Part shown: positions 16,661 to 25,058 of the stretch, piece after piece
Numbering within the stretch: the stretch's first letter is position 1
How the letters are laid out: each line of letters starts with the position of its first letter
NCBI GenBank assembly: GCA_934662505.1
Contig: CAKUKE010000017.1
Location: 1-48,813, forward strand
Source: an uncultured Clostridia bacterium
GTDB taxonomy: Bacteria > Bacillota > Clostridia > Christensenellales > Aristaeellaceae
DNA: 48,813 nt
Reading direction: 5' to 3'
Notes under the pieces: generated by a model
What the model was told of the DNA's origin: nothing
Seen by the model: only the letters and a program-made list of their open reading frames with translations
Databases searched by the model: none
Program-made: the position numbers and the translations under genes

Positions 16661-17176
16661 TTATTCGGCGTCTTCGCCGGCCTTCTGCTTGCGGATGGCT
16701 TCCAGCGCGTAGACCAGATTGGCGACGGGCGCATGGATGGAACCCACCAGACGCGCCAGCAGCACCTCGCGGGAGGGCAGCTCGGACAGCGCCTTCACGG
16801 CGGCTTCGTCCATCACTTCGGTACCCATCAGACCGACCTTGACGGAAAGGTTTTCCTTTTCCTTCTTGTTCTTGCTGATGAAGTCATAGATGACCTTGGC
16901 GGGCGCGACGGCGTCCTCCATGCCGAAGGCGTAGGCGTTGGGGCCGGTCAGATGTTCGTCCAGACCCTCGATGCCCAGCTCGTCCAGCGCGCGATCCACC
17001 AGCTTGTTCTTGAGCACCACGTATTCCACGTTGTTCTCACGGAACTGGTTGCGCAGCTTGGTCACTTCCTCTACCGTGTTGCCGGCAAAGTGAACGACCA
17101 CCACGGACTTGGCCTTTTCAAACTTTTCCTTGATGTCGGCCACGACGACCTTCTTCGCTTCAAAGTTCTTGCTCAT
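16661..17176 (-). CDS. rplJ: 50S ribosomal protein L10
   Basis: The protein has 171 residues with the N-terminal rRNA-binding domain (AKSVVVVHFAGNTVEEVTKLR, VEYVVLKNKLVDRAL) and a C-terminal helix that binds L7/L12 dimers. It forms the stalk base and also represses its own translation by binding the leader upstream. The ribosome site is GAGGAAGG. It forms a two-gene operon with rplL; rplK-rplA are not upstream. Confidence 0.97.
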   Translation of the reverse strand: MSKNFEAKKVVVADIKEKFEKAKSVVVVHFAGNTVEEVTKLRNQFRENNVEYVVLKNKLVDRALDELGIEGLDEHLTGPNAYAFGMEDAVAPAKVIYDFISKNKKEKENLSVKVGLMGTEVMDEAAVKALSELPSREVLLARLVGSIHAPVANLVYALEAIRKQKAGEDAE

Positions 17177-17177
17177 G

Positions 17178-17343
17178 ATTAAGTTTCACCTTCCTCACGG
17201 CTCGAATTAAAAGATGCCCCTGCGCTTTGGGCACAAGGGCATCGAAACAGACGATACGCTTGCACCTCGGCCGGCGGTTTCCCATTAAGCACCCGGAGGC
17301 GCACCTGCTGTCTTCGGCACAGACTCTTTTGGAGCCGTCTGTT
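17178..17343 (-). promoter_or_regulatory. L10 leader (autoregulatory RNA of rplJL)
   Basis: On the minus strand the leader carries the conserved L10-binding elements GACAGCAGGTGC, CTTAATGG and CCGAGGT in the expected order. It ends in an attenuator stem (GATGCCC at 17237-17243 pairing with GGGCATC at 17213-17219) followed by TTTTAATT. This matches the known L10 leader family, in which L10 or the L10-L12 complex binds and reduces expression of rplJL. Confidence 0.85.
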
Positions 17344-17372
17344 ATTATATCCTCCGGAGGGCAAAGTGTCAA
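17344..17372 (-). promoter_or_regulatory. Strong promoter of rplJ-rplL
   Basis: Perfect consensus on the minus strand: TTGACA, 17 bp, TATAAT, immediately before the L10 leader. Confidence 0.88.
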
Positions 17373-17397
17373 CCCCTTTTCGCAGGAGAAATTCTAC

Positions 17398-17426
17398 TTT
17401 ACGAAAATGCGCCGAAAATGTATAAT
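17398..17426 (+). promoter_or_regulatory. Promoter of walJ-like gene
   Basis: TTTACG, 17 bp, TATAAT, ending 41 bp before the ATG. Confidence 0.65.
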
Positions 17427-17467
17427 AAACAGGGTAAGGATACACGAAAGGAACGAAAACGACCGGT

Positions 17468-18268
17468 ATGCAGATGAAGTTCTGCCCGCTGTACAGCGGT
17501 TCCAGCGGCAACTGCACTTATATTGCTACGGAAAAGACCCGGCTGCTGGTGGATGCGGGCATGTCGGGCAAAATGCTCTGCGACGCACTGAACGCCATCC
17601 ATGTGCTGCCCGAGACCGTGGACGCCATTCTCATCACCCACGAACACAGCGACCATGTGAAGGGCGCGGGCATATTAAGCAGAAAGTATCACATCCCCAT
17701 TTACGCCAACGCCGCCACCTGGCGGGCGATGGAGCGGCAGGTGGGCGCGGTGCCCCAGGCGCTGCGCCGGGTGTTTGAAACGGGCGAAAGCTTTTTTGTG
17801 GGCGAAATGGACGTGCTGCCCTTTTCCATCCCCCACGATGCGGCGGATCCTGTGGGCTTTCGGGTGTTTGCGGGGGGACACAGCGTGGCCACCGCCACCG
17901 ATATGGGCTACCTGACCCAGAACACGGTGGACGCCATAGGCGGAAGCGACGTGGTGCTGCTGGAGAGCAACCACGACCCGGACATGCTCATGCAGAACCC
18001 CCACTACAGCGCCCGGCTCAAGCAGCGCATTCTGGGTCGGCACGGGCATCTTTCCAATGAAAGCTGTGCGCAGGCGGTGCTGACGCTCTATGAAACGGGC
18101 GTGCGGCATCTGGTGCTGGGGCATCTGAGCGGGGAGAACAACACCCCGTCGATGGCGCTGGAAACCACGCTTCGGGTGGTGGAAAAATACGGTCTTGCGC
18201 AGGGCGAGGACATTTTCATTCACATTGCCTGGCGGGACAGGGTCAGCGGCATGTTTACGGTAGGCTGA
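17468..18268 (+). CDS. MBL-fold hydrolase of the WalJ/YycJ family
   Basis: The protein has 266 residues. The metallo-beta-lactamase fold is shown by the start SGSSGNCTYIA, the metal-binding HEHSDH (residues 58-63), and the later blocks ESNHD and GRHGHLSNE typical of YycJ/WalJ. In Bacillus this protein sits in the walRK operon and is linked to genome stability, probably as a nuclease. Here it is not beside walRK but begins a DNA-related run with comEC and holA. The ribosome site is AAAGGAAC and the start is the first of two close ATGs. Confidence 0.87.
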   Translation: MQMKFCPLYSGSSGNCTYIATEKTRLLVDAGMSGKMLCDALNAIHVLPETVDAILITHEHSDHVKGAGILSRKYHIPIYANAATWRAMERQVGAVPQALRRVFETGESFFVGEMDVLPFSIPHDAADPVGFRVFAGGHSVATATDMGYLTQNTVDAIGGSDVVLLESNHDPDMLMQNPHYSARLKQRILGRHGHLSNESCAQAVLTLYETGVRHLVLGHLSGENNTPSMALETTLRVVEKYGLAQGEDIFIHIAWRDRVSGMFTVG

Positions 18269-18291
18269 TTTTTTTCGGGGAGGGAACAGAC

Positions 18292-18999
18292 GTGATTTTA
18301 ACGGTGCTGGGCTGCAACGGCCCGTGGCCTGCGGCGGGCGGCGCTACGTCCGGGTATCTGGTGGAAGAACAGGGCGAGGCGCTGCTGATGGACTGCGGCA
18401 GCGGGGTTTTGAGCGGGCTGATGCGGCGGATGGATCCGGCGGAATTGCAGGGTGTGCTGCTGACACACCTGCATTTTGACCATATGAGCGACCTGTTTGT
18501 GCTGCAGTATTATCTGCAGAACGTGGGAAAAACGCTGCCGGTCTATGTGCCGGAAGAAGCGCTCCCGCTGGCGCAGCAGATGCTGCCCACCGACATGTTC
18601 CATTTGAACGCCTATAAACCCAGTCAGCGGATCGGTATGTTTGACGTGGAAACCGCGCCGACACGCCACCCCGTGCCCAGTGTGGCGCTGCGGGTGACCT
18701 GCGGGAGCAGCAAGCTGGTGTACACGGGAGACGCGGCTGAAGGGGACAGCCTGACCGCGTTTTGCCAGAACGCAGGGTTCCTGCTGGCGGACGGCGCGTT
18801 TCTACATAATAAAAAGAAAGAAAACGCGCCCCATATGTCGGCGCAGGAGGCGGCCGGGCTGGCCAGACGGGCGGGGGTCAAAAAACTGATGATCACCCAT
18901 TTCCCGCCCAACGAGGTGACGGAGCTGCTGCTGGCGGAGGCGCGGCGCGTCTACCCTAAGGCGCAGGCAGCCGTGATCGGGCGGCAGATCGAGGTATGA
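18292..18999 (+). CDS. MBL-fold hydrolase (RNase Z/YhfI-like)
   Basis: The protein has 235 residues from a GTG start with GGGGAGGG just upstream. The motif THLHFDH (residues 58-64) binds two metal ions; VYTGDA and ITHFPP are the later metal-ligand blocks. The overall pattern is closest to YhfI-like proteins of the RNase Z/ElaC branch, but the RNase Z exosite arm is not obvious, so the substrate is uncertain. The stop overlaps the start of comEC (ATGA), so the two are translationally coupled. Confidence 0.82.
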   Translation: MILTVLGCNGPWPAAGGATSGYLVEEQGEALLMDCGSGVLSGLMRRMDPAELQGVLLTHLHFDHMSDLFVLQYYLQNVGKTLPVYVPEEALPLAQQMLPTDMFHLNAYKPSQRIGMFDVETAPTRHPVPSVALRVTCGSSKLVYTGDAAEGDSLTAFCQNAGFLLADGAFLHNKKKENAPHMSAQEAAGLARRAGVKKLMITHFPPNEVTELLLAEARRVYPKAQAAVIGRQIEV

Positions 19000-21293
19000 C
19001 CGTCCGCCCATTCTGGCGTCAAAGGCCGCTGGTATGTCTGGCGGCGTTCTTTGGCGTCGGATTGTGGCTGGGCAAAACCGCTGCGCTTCCGCCGTGGATC
19101 TATGCAGCCGGCCTTTTCGGATCGGCTGCCGTGCTTGCGTGGACGCTTCGGGTAAAAAGAAGCGCGCTGGCCGCCGTGTTTTCGGCTGCGTTTTTTCTGG
19201 CGGGGCTGTACATGAACCTGCTGTGGAACCGTCCTCTGCCGACGGAGGGAAGCTATGCCATCCGCGGCGTGGTGTCGGGCGATGTGGAAATAGACGGCGC
19301 CCGGCTGCGCGCCTGCCTGCGTCAGGCTGAGGCGACGGACGGGGACGGCTGTGTGCAGGCGTTGGGGCAGGTTTACTGGACGTGGGATCTGAACGGGGAA
19401 GAAGCGGAGACCGCTGCGAGCCTGTTTGACGGCGACCGGGTCGCCTTTGACGGCAAGGTCTACCGTCCGTCCGGCAGACAGAACCCGCATGGACTGGATT
19501 TCCGGCTTTACCTGCGGGAAAAGGGGATGCTGGTGGGGGTGACGGGCGGCGACGGCCTGCAGGTGGAGAAGGAATATGCGGTCGGCCTGTCCGGCTGGGC
19601 GTACCGTCTGCGCCGGGCGCTGTGCAGCCGTATGGACGCGGTGTTCGGCGAAGACGCCGCCTACCCCAAGGCGCTTCTGCTGGGCGAGCGGCAGTACCTT
19701 GCGCCGGAGACGGTGACCGCGTTCCGGGATTTGGGCATTGCGCACATTCTGGCGGTCAGCGGGCTGCACGTGGGGCTGCTGGCCGGGCTTCTGATGGGCG
19801 CGGCGAATCTGCTGGGCGTGCCGCTGCGCGCGCGGGTGGCGGCTCTCTGCGCATTTCTGCTGGCCTACTGTGCGCTGCTGGACTTTTCTCCACCGGTGGT
19901 GCGCGCTTCTCTGCTGCTGACAGGTGCGTGGGTGCGCCGGACGGTGCGGCGGTCGGAAGACGGGCTGACGCTGCTGGCGGCGGCGTTCCTGATCATTTTG
20001 CTGGCGCGTCCCTTCGCCCTGTTTTCCCTGAGCTTTCAATTGACCTTCGCGGCGGTGCTGGGGCTGATTCTGCTTTCTGAGCCGGCGGAGCGGCTCCTGA
20101 ACCGGCTGCATTTCAGGCGGCTGGCGCGTCCTTTTGCCGCTACGGTATCCGCCTCTGCGGCGGTGGCCGTGCCGGTCGCCAATGCGTTTCATCAGCTGTC
20201 GCTCATGGGTCTGCTGGTCAATCCGCTGGCCTGTTTTGCGGCAGGGCTGATCCTGCCTGCCTATGTGGCGGTATTTGCCGCAGGATGCGTGTACCTTCCG
20301 GCGGGGCAGGCGCTTGCCGCTGCACTGCGGTTCTGCGTGGGGTGGCTCCCGGCGGCGATGGACAGGGCGGCATCCCTTCCCTTTGCCACGGTGCGGGTGC
20401 CGTCCGTTTCCATGTGGCTGGCCGCGGCATTGGCCGTCTGCCTGCTGCTGTGCACGAGGTACGTTGTCCTTGCACCCCGGAGGCGGCTGGCAGTGGGGGC
20501 GGCCGTGCTGGCGGCAGGGGTTCTCATGTGGCAGGGGACGCTGTGCCGGGATGTGCGCTATGTGCAGCTGGCGGCAGGGCAGGCGGACTGCGCGGTGCTG
20601 GAGGACGGGCGCAGCACGGTGGTGATCGACGCGGGAGAAAACGGCGGCGATCTTCTGCGTTATCTGGCGGCTGAGGGCAGGCGGGTCGATACGCTGGTTC
20701 TGACCCATCTGCACAGCGACCATGCAGGCGGCGTGCGGCAACTGCTGGAAGCAAAGTGGCCGGTGGACAGGGTGGTGCTGCCCGCCCGCGCCATGGAACA
20801 GGCAATCGACCCGGGGATGGCGGAGATGCTGGATGCGCTGAGGGACGCGGGCGCGCGGATCGAGGAAGCGGTTGCAGGCGACGAGATCGTCACGGCGCGC
20901 TGCAGAATCCGCTTTGTATGGCCGTACGCGCCGCGGCCTGGGCAAAACGCCAACTGGTATTGTCTGGCCGCGCTGTGCGAAATGGACGGCGTGACGCTTC
21001 TGACCCTGTCGGATCTGCCGGGCGATTATGAAATGTACGCGGCTGCGCCGGCGGATATTCTCAAGGCTGCCCATCACGGCAGCAACAGCGGCACGGGACG
21101 GGCGCTGCTGGAGAAGGTGTCGCCTCAGGCGGTGCTTCTGACCTGCGGACAGGGAGGACAATTGCCGGGGCAGGAGACCCTTGAAAGGCTGACGGCTTTC
21201 CCGGCGGCACTTTTCCGGACGGATGAAACAGGAGCCGTGACGGTGCGCGTACGGCAGGGAGCGTATCAGATCGAATGTTTTCTGCGCCGATAG
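18996..21293 (+). CDS. comEC: DNA internalisation-related competence protein ComEC/Rec2
   Basis: The protein has 765 residues, the normal length. Hydrophobic helices lie near the N-terminus, followed by a soluble OB-like segment. The competence domain begins at LLLGERQYLAPE and contains the signature HILAVSGLHVGLLAGL and about eight helices. The C-terminal MBL domain (from about residue 520) has LTHLHSDHAGG (metal His571) and AAHHGSNSGT. ComEC forms the membrane channel that takes up single-stranded DNA during transformation, and its MBL domain is thought to degrade one strand. comEA is not adjacent. The order comEC-holA is common in Bacillota. Confidence 0.93.
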   Translation: MTVRPFWRQRPLVCLAAFFGVGLWLGKTAALPPWIYAAGLFGSAAVLAWTLRVKRSALAAVFSAAFFLAGLYMNLLWNRPLPTEGSYAIRGVVSGDVEIDGARLRACLRQAEATDGDGCVQALGQVYWTWDLNGEEAETAASLFDGDRVAFDGKVYRPSGRQNPHGLDFRLYLREKGMLVGVTGGDGLQVEKEYAVGLSGWAYRLRRALCSRMDAVFGEDAAYPKALLLGERQYLAPETVTAFRDLGIAHILAVSGLHVGLLAGLLMGAANLLGVPLRARVAALCAFLLAYCALLDFSPPVVRASLLLTGAWVRRTVRRSEDGLTLLAAAFLIILLARPFALFSLSFQLTFAAVLGLILLSEPAERLLNRLHFRRLARPFAATVSASAAVAVPVANAFHQLSLMGLLVNPLACFAAGLILPAYVAVFAAGCVYLPAGQALAAALRFCVGWLPAAMDRAASLPFATVRVPSVSMWLAAALAVCLLLCTRYVVLAPRRRLAVGAAVLAAGVLMWQGTLCRDVRYVQLAAGQADCAVLEDGRSTVVIDAGENGGDLLRYLAAEGRRVDTLVLTHLHSDHAGGVRQLLEAKWPVDRVVLPARAMEQAIDPGMAEMLDALRDAGARIEEAVAGDEIVTARCRIRFVWPYAPRPGQNANWYCLAALCEMDGVTLLTLSDLPGDYEMYAAAPADILKAAHHGSNSGTGRALLEKVSPQAVLLTCGQGGQLPGQETLERLTAFPAALFRTDETGAVTVRVRQGAYQIECFLRR

Positions 21294-21308
21294 CGCGGGG
21301 GAGGACGG

Positions 21309-22346
21309 ATGGATCACAACGAGTTTTTTGCTGCGCTGAACGCCGGGAACGTGGCGGCGTGCTATCTGTTTGAGGGCGAGGAGGAATACACAAAGCGCGC
21401 CGCGCTTCAGGCGCTGCGGGAGAGGCTGACGGCAGGGGAATTTGCTGCCATGAACGACGCCACCCTTCGGGATCCGGCGCCGGATGCGCTGATCGCCGCG
21501 GCGGAGACCCTTCCCTTCATGACGGACAGGAGGCTGGTCGTGGTGCGGGACTGCGCCATGCTTTCCGGCAGCAAACCCAAAGATTATGACGAGGACAAGG
21601 CGATCGAGCAGCTGACTGCCTATCTGGATCACCTGCCGGATACGGCGTGCATCGTTTTTTACGTGGCAGGCAAGGCGGACGCGCGGCGCAAGCTGTATGG
21701 CGTGCTGAAAAAGAAGGCGACTCTTGTTTCCTTTAAAACGCTGGATGATAAGCAGCTGAGCCAGTGGATCGTCCGGGAGCTGAAAAAGGGCGGCCGGGGC
21801 ATTACGGGGGCGGACTGCGAACGGCTGTGGTTCACCGTAGGGAGGGATCTGAACCTTCTGACCGGGGAGACGGAAAAGCTGATCGCCTATACGGACGGAC
21901 GGGACAGCGTAACGGCGGCGGACATTCAGGCCATCTGTACCCAGAGCCGGGAATACAAGGTGTTCGATCTGGCCACCGTTCTGCTTTCGGGGCAGGCCAA
22001 AAAAGCGCTGACCATGGCGGGCGACATGCTGCGCGGCGGCGAGGAGCGGCTGTACCTGCTGACGCTTCTTGGGGGACAGTGCCGGAAAATGTATTACGCC
22101 GCCGCCATGAAGAAAACAGGCGCGGGGGAGAGCGCCATCGCATCGGCGCTGGGCGTTCCGGTTTTTGCGGTGCGCACCGCCCTGCAGCAGGCTTCGGGGT
22201 ACACCATGGCGCAGATGCGGACCATGTGCGCCCTGTGCGTGGAGACGGAGTTTCGGGTGAAAAGCGGCGAGGCGCCCGAGGAAGGGTCGCTGGAGGGGGT
22301 CATGCTGCAGATACTGGCCATGCGCCAGAGGAAGGGACGGTGCTGA
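21309..22346 (+). CDS. holA: DNA polymerase III subunit delta
   Basis: The protein has 345 residues. An N-terminal AAA-like domain (CYLFEGEEEYTKRAAL...LPFMTDRRLVVVRD) and helical domains (LLTGETEKLIAYT...SREYKVFDLATVLLSGQAKKAL) match HolA, the wrench subunit of the clamp loader that opens the beta sliding clamp. The ribosome site GGGGGAGG lies before the ATG, 15 bp after comEC. A 1-bp gap to rsmG suggests coupling. rpsT, often next to holA, is absent. Confidence 0.92.
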   Translation: MDHNEFFAALNAGNVAACYLFEGEEEYTKRAALQALRERLTAGEFAAMNDATLRDPAPDALIAAAETLPFMTDRRLVVVRDCAMLSGSKPKDYDEDKAIEQLTAYLDHLPDTACIVFYVAGKADARRKLYGVLKKKATLVSFKTLDDKQLSQWIVRELKKGGRGITGADCERLWFTVGRDLNLLTGETEKLIAYTDGRDSVTAADIQAICTQSREYKVFDLATVLLSGQAKKALTMAGDMLRGGEERLYLLTLLGGQCRKMYYAAAMKKTGAGESAIASALGVPVFAVRTALQQASGYTMAQMRTMCALCVETEFRVKSGEAPEEGSLEGVMLQILAMRQRKGRC

Positions 22347-22347
22347 T

Positions 22348-23040
22348 ATGCGCGCACTGCTGGAATCAGCCGGGATTTTTCTGAAAAACGAACAGCTTGA
22401 GCAGCTGGAAACTTATCGGGAAATGCTGCTGGACTGGAACACCCGTATGGATCTGACCAGCGTTCGGGAGGGCGACGTAGCCGTCCGGCATTTTCTGGAC
22501 AGCCTGCTGCCCTTGGGAACGGGGGAACTGGTGCCTGCGTCCGGGAAGCTGATCGACGTAGGCACGGGCGCCGGTTTTCCGGGGCTGCCGCTGGCCGTGG
22601 CGCTGCCCGCATTGCAGGTGACGCTGCTGGACGCACAGGAGAAGCGGTGCGCCTTTCTCCGGGCGGTCACGGAAAGGCTGGCGCTGAAAAACGTGCGGGT
22701 GATCCATGGCCGTGCGGAGGAAGCGGCGCGGGATCCTGCGCTGCGGGAAGGGTTTGACGCGGCGACTGCGCGGGCGGTCGCGGGTATGCGGGTGCTGTGC
22801 GAATATCTGCTGCCCTTTGTGAAGGTCGGGGGCAGCGCCCTTTGCTGGAAGGGGCCGGCGGCCGTGCAGGAATTGACCGAGGCGGAAAACGCCATCCGTC
22901 TGCTGGGCGGCGGGGAAACGAAAATCTGGCCGATGAACTGCGGCGAGGAGCAGCACGTGGTGGTGCAGGTGAAAAAAAACTGCGCCACAGCGGAGAAATA
23001 TCCGCGCAAAAACGGCATACCCGCCAAGCGTCCGCTGTAA
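22348..23040 (+). CDS. rsmG: 16S rRNA m7G527 methyltransferase RsmG (GidB)
   Basis: The protein has 230 residues. The SAM-binding motif DVGTGAGFPGLPLAV, then LLDAQEKRCAFL, GRAEEAARDP and ATARAVAGMRVLCEY are the RsmG blocks. It methylates N7 of G527 in 16S rRNA, and loss of the enzyme gives low-level streptomycin resistance. As in many Bacillota, a ParB/Noc-like gene follows. The C-terminal 25 residues are basic. Confidence 0.94.
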   Translation: MRALLESAGIFLKNEQLEQLETYREMLLDWNTRMDLTSVREGDVAVRHFLDSLLPLGTGELVPASGKLIDVGTGAGFPGLPLAVALPALQVTLLDAQEKRCAFLRAVTERLALKNVRVIHGRAEEAARDPALREGFDAATARAVAGMRVLCEYLLPFVKVGGSALCWKGPAAVQELTEAENAIRLLGGGETKIWPMNCGEEQHVVVQVKKNCATAEKYPRKNGIPAKRPL

Positions 23041-23090
23041 AACGACATCAGACGCGCGTTTCCCGGTCGAAACGTGCTAAAAACCGTCGA

Positions 23091-23124
23091 AACTTTCTGC
23101 CGCCGTCCGGCAGGAAGTTTTTTA
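23091..23124 (+). terminator. Terminator after rsmG
   Basis: Stem AACTTTCTGCCG / CGGCAGGAAGTT (one G-T pair) with a 5-nt loop followed by TTTTA, 50 bp after the rsmG stop. Confidence 0.8.
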
Positions 23125-23198
23125 TTCTGCGCGAAACAGGCAAGAAGGCCGAACCGTCCGTCAGGAGGGTAAAACACGGTGAAAAGGGAGGCGCGCCG

Positions 23199-23870
23199 AT
23201 GGACGGCCCCTGTCAGGAACAGCCCCTGCCGGGACGGCAGAGTTATATGATCCCCATTGCGCGCATCGCGCCCCTGCCGGCATGGCGCACGCCGGAGGAG
23301 GATCTGAAGAATCTTGCTGCGTCGATCCGCCAAAATGGGCTGATGCAGCCCGTTTATGTGGCGCGTCAGCAGGAGGGCTACCGGCTTATCACGGGGGCGC
23401 GGCGGCTGCAGGCCTGCCGTATGCTGGGATTTTCCTGCATTGAGGCGTTCGTGCTCCCGGAAACGGAGGACGGGTGCTTCTGGACGCTGGTGGAAAATGG
23501 CGGAGCGGGCGGAAAACGGGCCGATATGCGGCGCGCGCTGCTGCGCGGCGCGCTTCAGGCCGGAATGGACGGGGACGCGCTGGCGCGCAGGCTGCGGGTG
23601 GATCGGACGGACATTGCCCGGGCGGCGGATGGCGGGAAAGAGAACCGGTCGGTGCCCGCAACTGCGGAAAACGGCGGGCGCACGGGACGGGTGCTGGCGC
23701 TGGCGCTGGATCCGCGGCTGTATATCAACGGCCTGAAACGGTTGCTCAAGCCTCTGCGCGACCGGGGGCAGGTGCCTGTGCTGACCATCCGGGAAGGGAC
23801 GGAAGAAATGGAAGTCCGCATTGTAATCCGGCGGCCGGGCGGCGAAGAGGAGACACATCGTCCGGCATGA
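23199..23870 (+). CDS. ParB N-terminal-domain protein (divergent, Noc/ParB-like)
   Basis: The protein is 223 residues from the ATG preceded by AAGGGAGG; the upstream open frame lacks similar support. Residues about 15-100 match the ParB/Srx nuclease-type fold: IPIARIAPLPAWR, EDLKNLAASIRQNGLMQPVYV, and TGARRLQACRMLGF, which corresponds to the CTP-binding GERR box with Ala in place of Glu. The central segment MDGDALARRLRVDRTDIARA could be a weak helix-turn-helix. At 223 residues it is shorter than ParB or Noc (about 280-290) and its C-terminus is unlike theirs. The place after rsmG is the usual site of noc or parB. A DNA-binding role in chromosome organisation is inferred only. Confidence 0.72.
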   Translation: MDGPCQEQPLPGRQSYMIPIARIAPLPAWRTPEEDLKNLAASIRQNGLMQPVYVARQQEGYRLITGARRLQACRMLGFSCIEAFVLPETEDGCFWTLVENGGAGGKRADMRRALLRGALQAGMDGDALARRLRVDRTDIARAADGGKENRSVPATAENGGRTGRVLALALDPRLYINGLKRLLKPLRDRGQVPVLTIREGTEEMEVRIVIRRPGGEEETHRPA

Positions 23871-23937
23871 AGCACCGTTTAAAATATCTTCACGGCCTGT
23901 TCAAAAACAGGACATATTTCCATGATAAAACAAAAGA

Positions 23938-23955
23938 GTAAGCAGCAATGCTTAC
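23938..23955. terminator. Small perfect hairpin after ParB-like gene
   Basis: GTAAGCA-GCAA-TGCTTAC is a perfect 7-bp stem with a GNRA tetraloop. The minus strand reads into CTCTTTTGTTTT, so it could end minus-strand transcripts. A second stem (23979-24010) lies downstream. Confidence 0.4.
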
Positions 23956-23978
23956 CCTCTCTCCCCTTCTTATAGGCG

Positions 23979-24020
23979 GACCCCGGCGCGTAAGCAGATG
24001 CACCGGGGTCTTGCTGTTTT
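23979..24020 (+). terminator. Probable terminator after ParB-like gene
   Basis: Stem GACCCCGG / CCGGGGTC with a 16-nt loop, followed by a T-rich stretch (TTGCTGTTTT). Confidence 0.55.
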
Positions 24021-24055
24021 CAGGCGTTGTCCTGCGGCGCTCCGGCAGGGTGATC

Positions 24056-24075
24056 CATACGGCGTACGCCGTATG
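24056..24075. other. Perfect 20-bp palindrome downstream of ParB-like gene
   Basis: CATACGGC-GTAC-GCCGTATG is fully symmetric. It is followed by A residues on the plus strand and is not followed by T residues on either strand, so it is not a normal terminator. A protein-binding site such as an operator or a parS-like site is possible. The rest of 23871-24263 shows no gene. Confidence 0.4.
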
Positions 24076-24263
24076 AAAAAAACTGAACCGGCGATGGGGA
24101 ACGCCTGATTTCTGTATTGTACGCGATGCGCGGAAGCGTTCGTCCCCGCCCGTTTGTATGCGGACGTTTCATGAAAAAGAGGACGAAGTCCCTTTCGCGA
24201 AGATCGAAGCCGATCTGCCTTACCGTGCATTTGTGCAGACGGGAACAGCGCTTTTCACAGGGA

Positions 24264-24298
24264 TAAAAAGCGATTCCGGCGCGGTCAGACGGATTCGC
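24264..24298 (-). terminator. Terminator overlapping end of HAD phosphatase gene
   Basis: On the minus strand GCGAATCC pairs with GGAATCGC (7 of 8) around a 13-nt loop and is followed by TTTTTAT. Confidence 0.6.
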
Positions 24299-24941
24299 CG
24301 CGCACCACTTTCAGCAGCATGTCGGGGGTATCCACGATGTGTGCGGCGCAGGCGTCCACCAGATCCTGCCGGGGACGGTAGCCCCAGGTCAGCCCGATGG
24401 TCTCCATGCCTGCACCGTTCCCGCAGCGCATGTCCATGCTGGTGTCCCCGGCATACCAGCATTCTCCGGGCTGCAGCCCAAGCTGGTCGGCAATGAGCAG
24501 CGCGCCGGCAGGGTCGGGCTTGAGGGGGACGCCCTCTACCCGTCCGCGGGCGACCGCAAAGGTGAAATCCGGGAAGCAGAAGCGCAGCACGTTTTCCACG
24601 TCGCCCTGATCCTTGTTGGACAGAACGCACACGTTAAGCCCCATGTCCCGCAGGGCGCAGAGCATTTCAGGCACGCCCTGATAGGCGTAGGTGTTGACCA
24701 TGCAGTTCTTTGCGTAATCCTCCATATAGGCGTGCAGCACGTCTTCCAGCAGATCGGTTCTTTCGCCTACGCTCCGCTCGGCAATTTTAAAAACGCCGTT
24801 GCCTACCTTGGTCATGTAGGCGTTTTCTTCAAAGCCGGGGAGGCCGTATTTGGCAAGGCTGCGGTTCATGCTGGCGGAAATATCCGGCAGCGAATTGATG
24901 AGCGTGCCGTCCAGATCGAAAATAATGGCTTTTTTCTTCAT
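24285..24941 (-). CDS. HAD-family hydrolase, phosphoglycolate phosphatase-like
   Basis: The protein has 218 residues from the ATG preceded by AAAGGG; the open frame continues far upstream, but only as antisense to the next gene. The four HAD motifs are present: IFDLDGTL (the first Asp forms the phospho-enzyme), VLSNKD, the Lys in PLKPDP, and YAGDTSMD. A helical cap sits between motifs I and II, as in the phosphoglycolate phosphatase/PpaX group. Substrate is not certain; the family removes phosphate from phosphoglycolate, pyrophosphate or sugar phosphates. Confidence 0.88.
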   Translation of the reverse strand: MKKKAIIFDLDGTLINSLPDISASMNRSLAKYGLPGFEENAYMTKVGNGVFKIAERSVGERTDLLEDVLHAYMEDYAKNCMVNTYAYQGVPEMLCALRDMGLNVCVLSNKDQGDVENVLRFCFPDFTFAVARGRVEGVPLKPDPAGALLIADQLGLQPGECWYAGDTSMDMRCGNGAGMETIGLTWGYRPRQDLVDACAAHIVDTPDMLLKVVRGESV

Positions 24942-25058
24942 GCGACGTATCCCTTTCCGCCCGCTCGGGGCGGTGGTATTGTAACATAAGTATGGAAAGA
25001 ACGCAAGGCGGACATACTGTGGTCGCAACGCAAAACAGGAAACAGGGAGGATGAACCT

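Noticed and set aside
18951..21632. Very long minus-strand open frame (893 codons) opposite comEC and holA
   Set aside because: It is an antisense shadow in G+C-rich DNA; its translation is rich in Arg, Gln, His and Pro without domains, while the plus strand encodes comEC and holA with full motifs.
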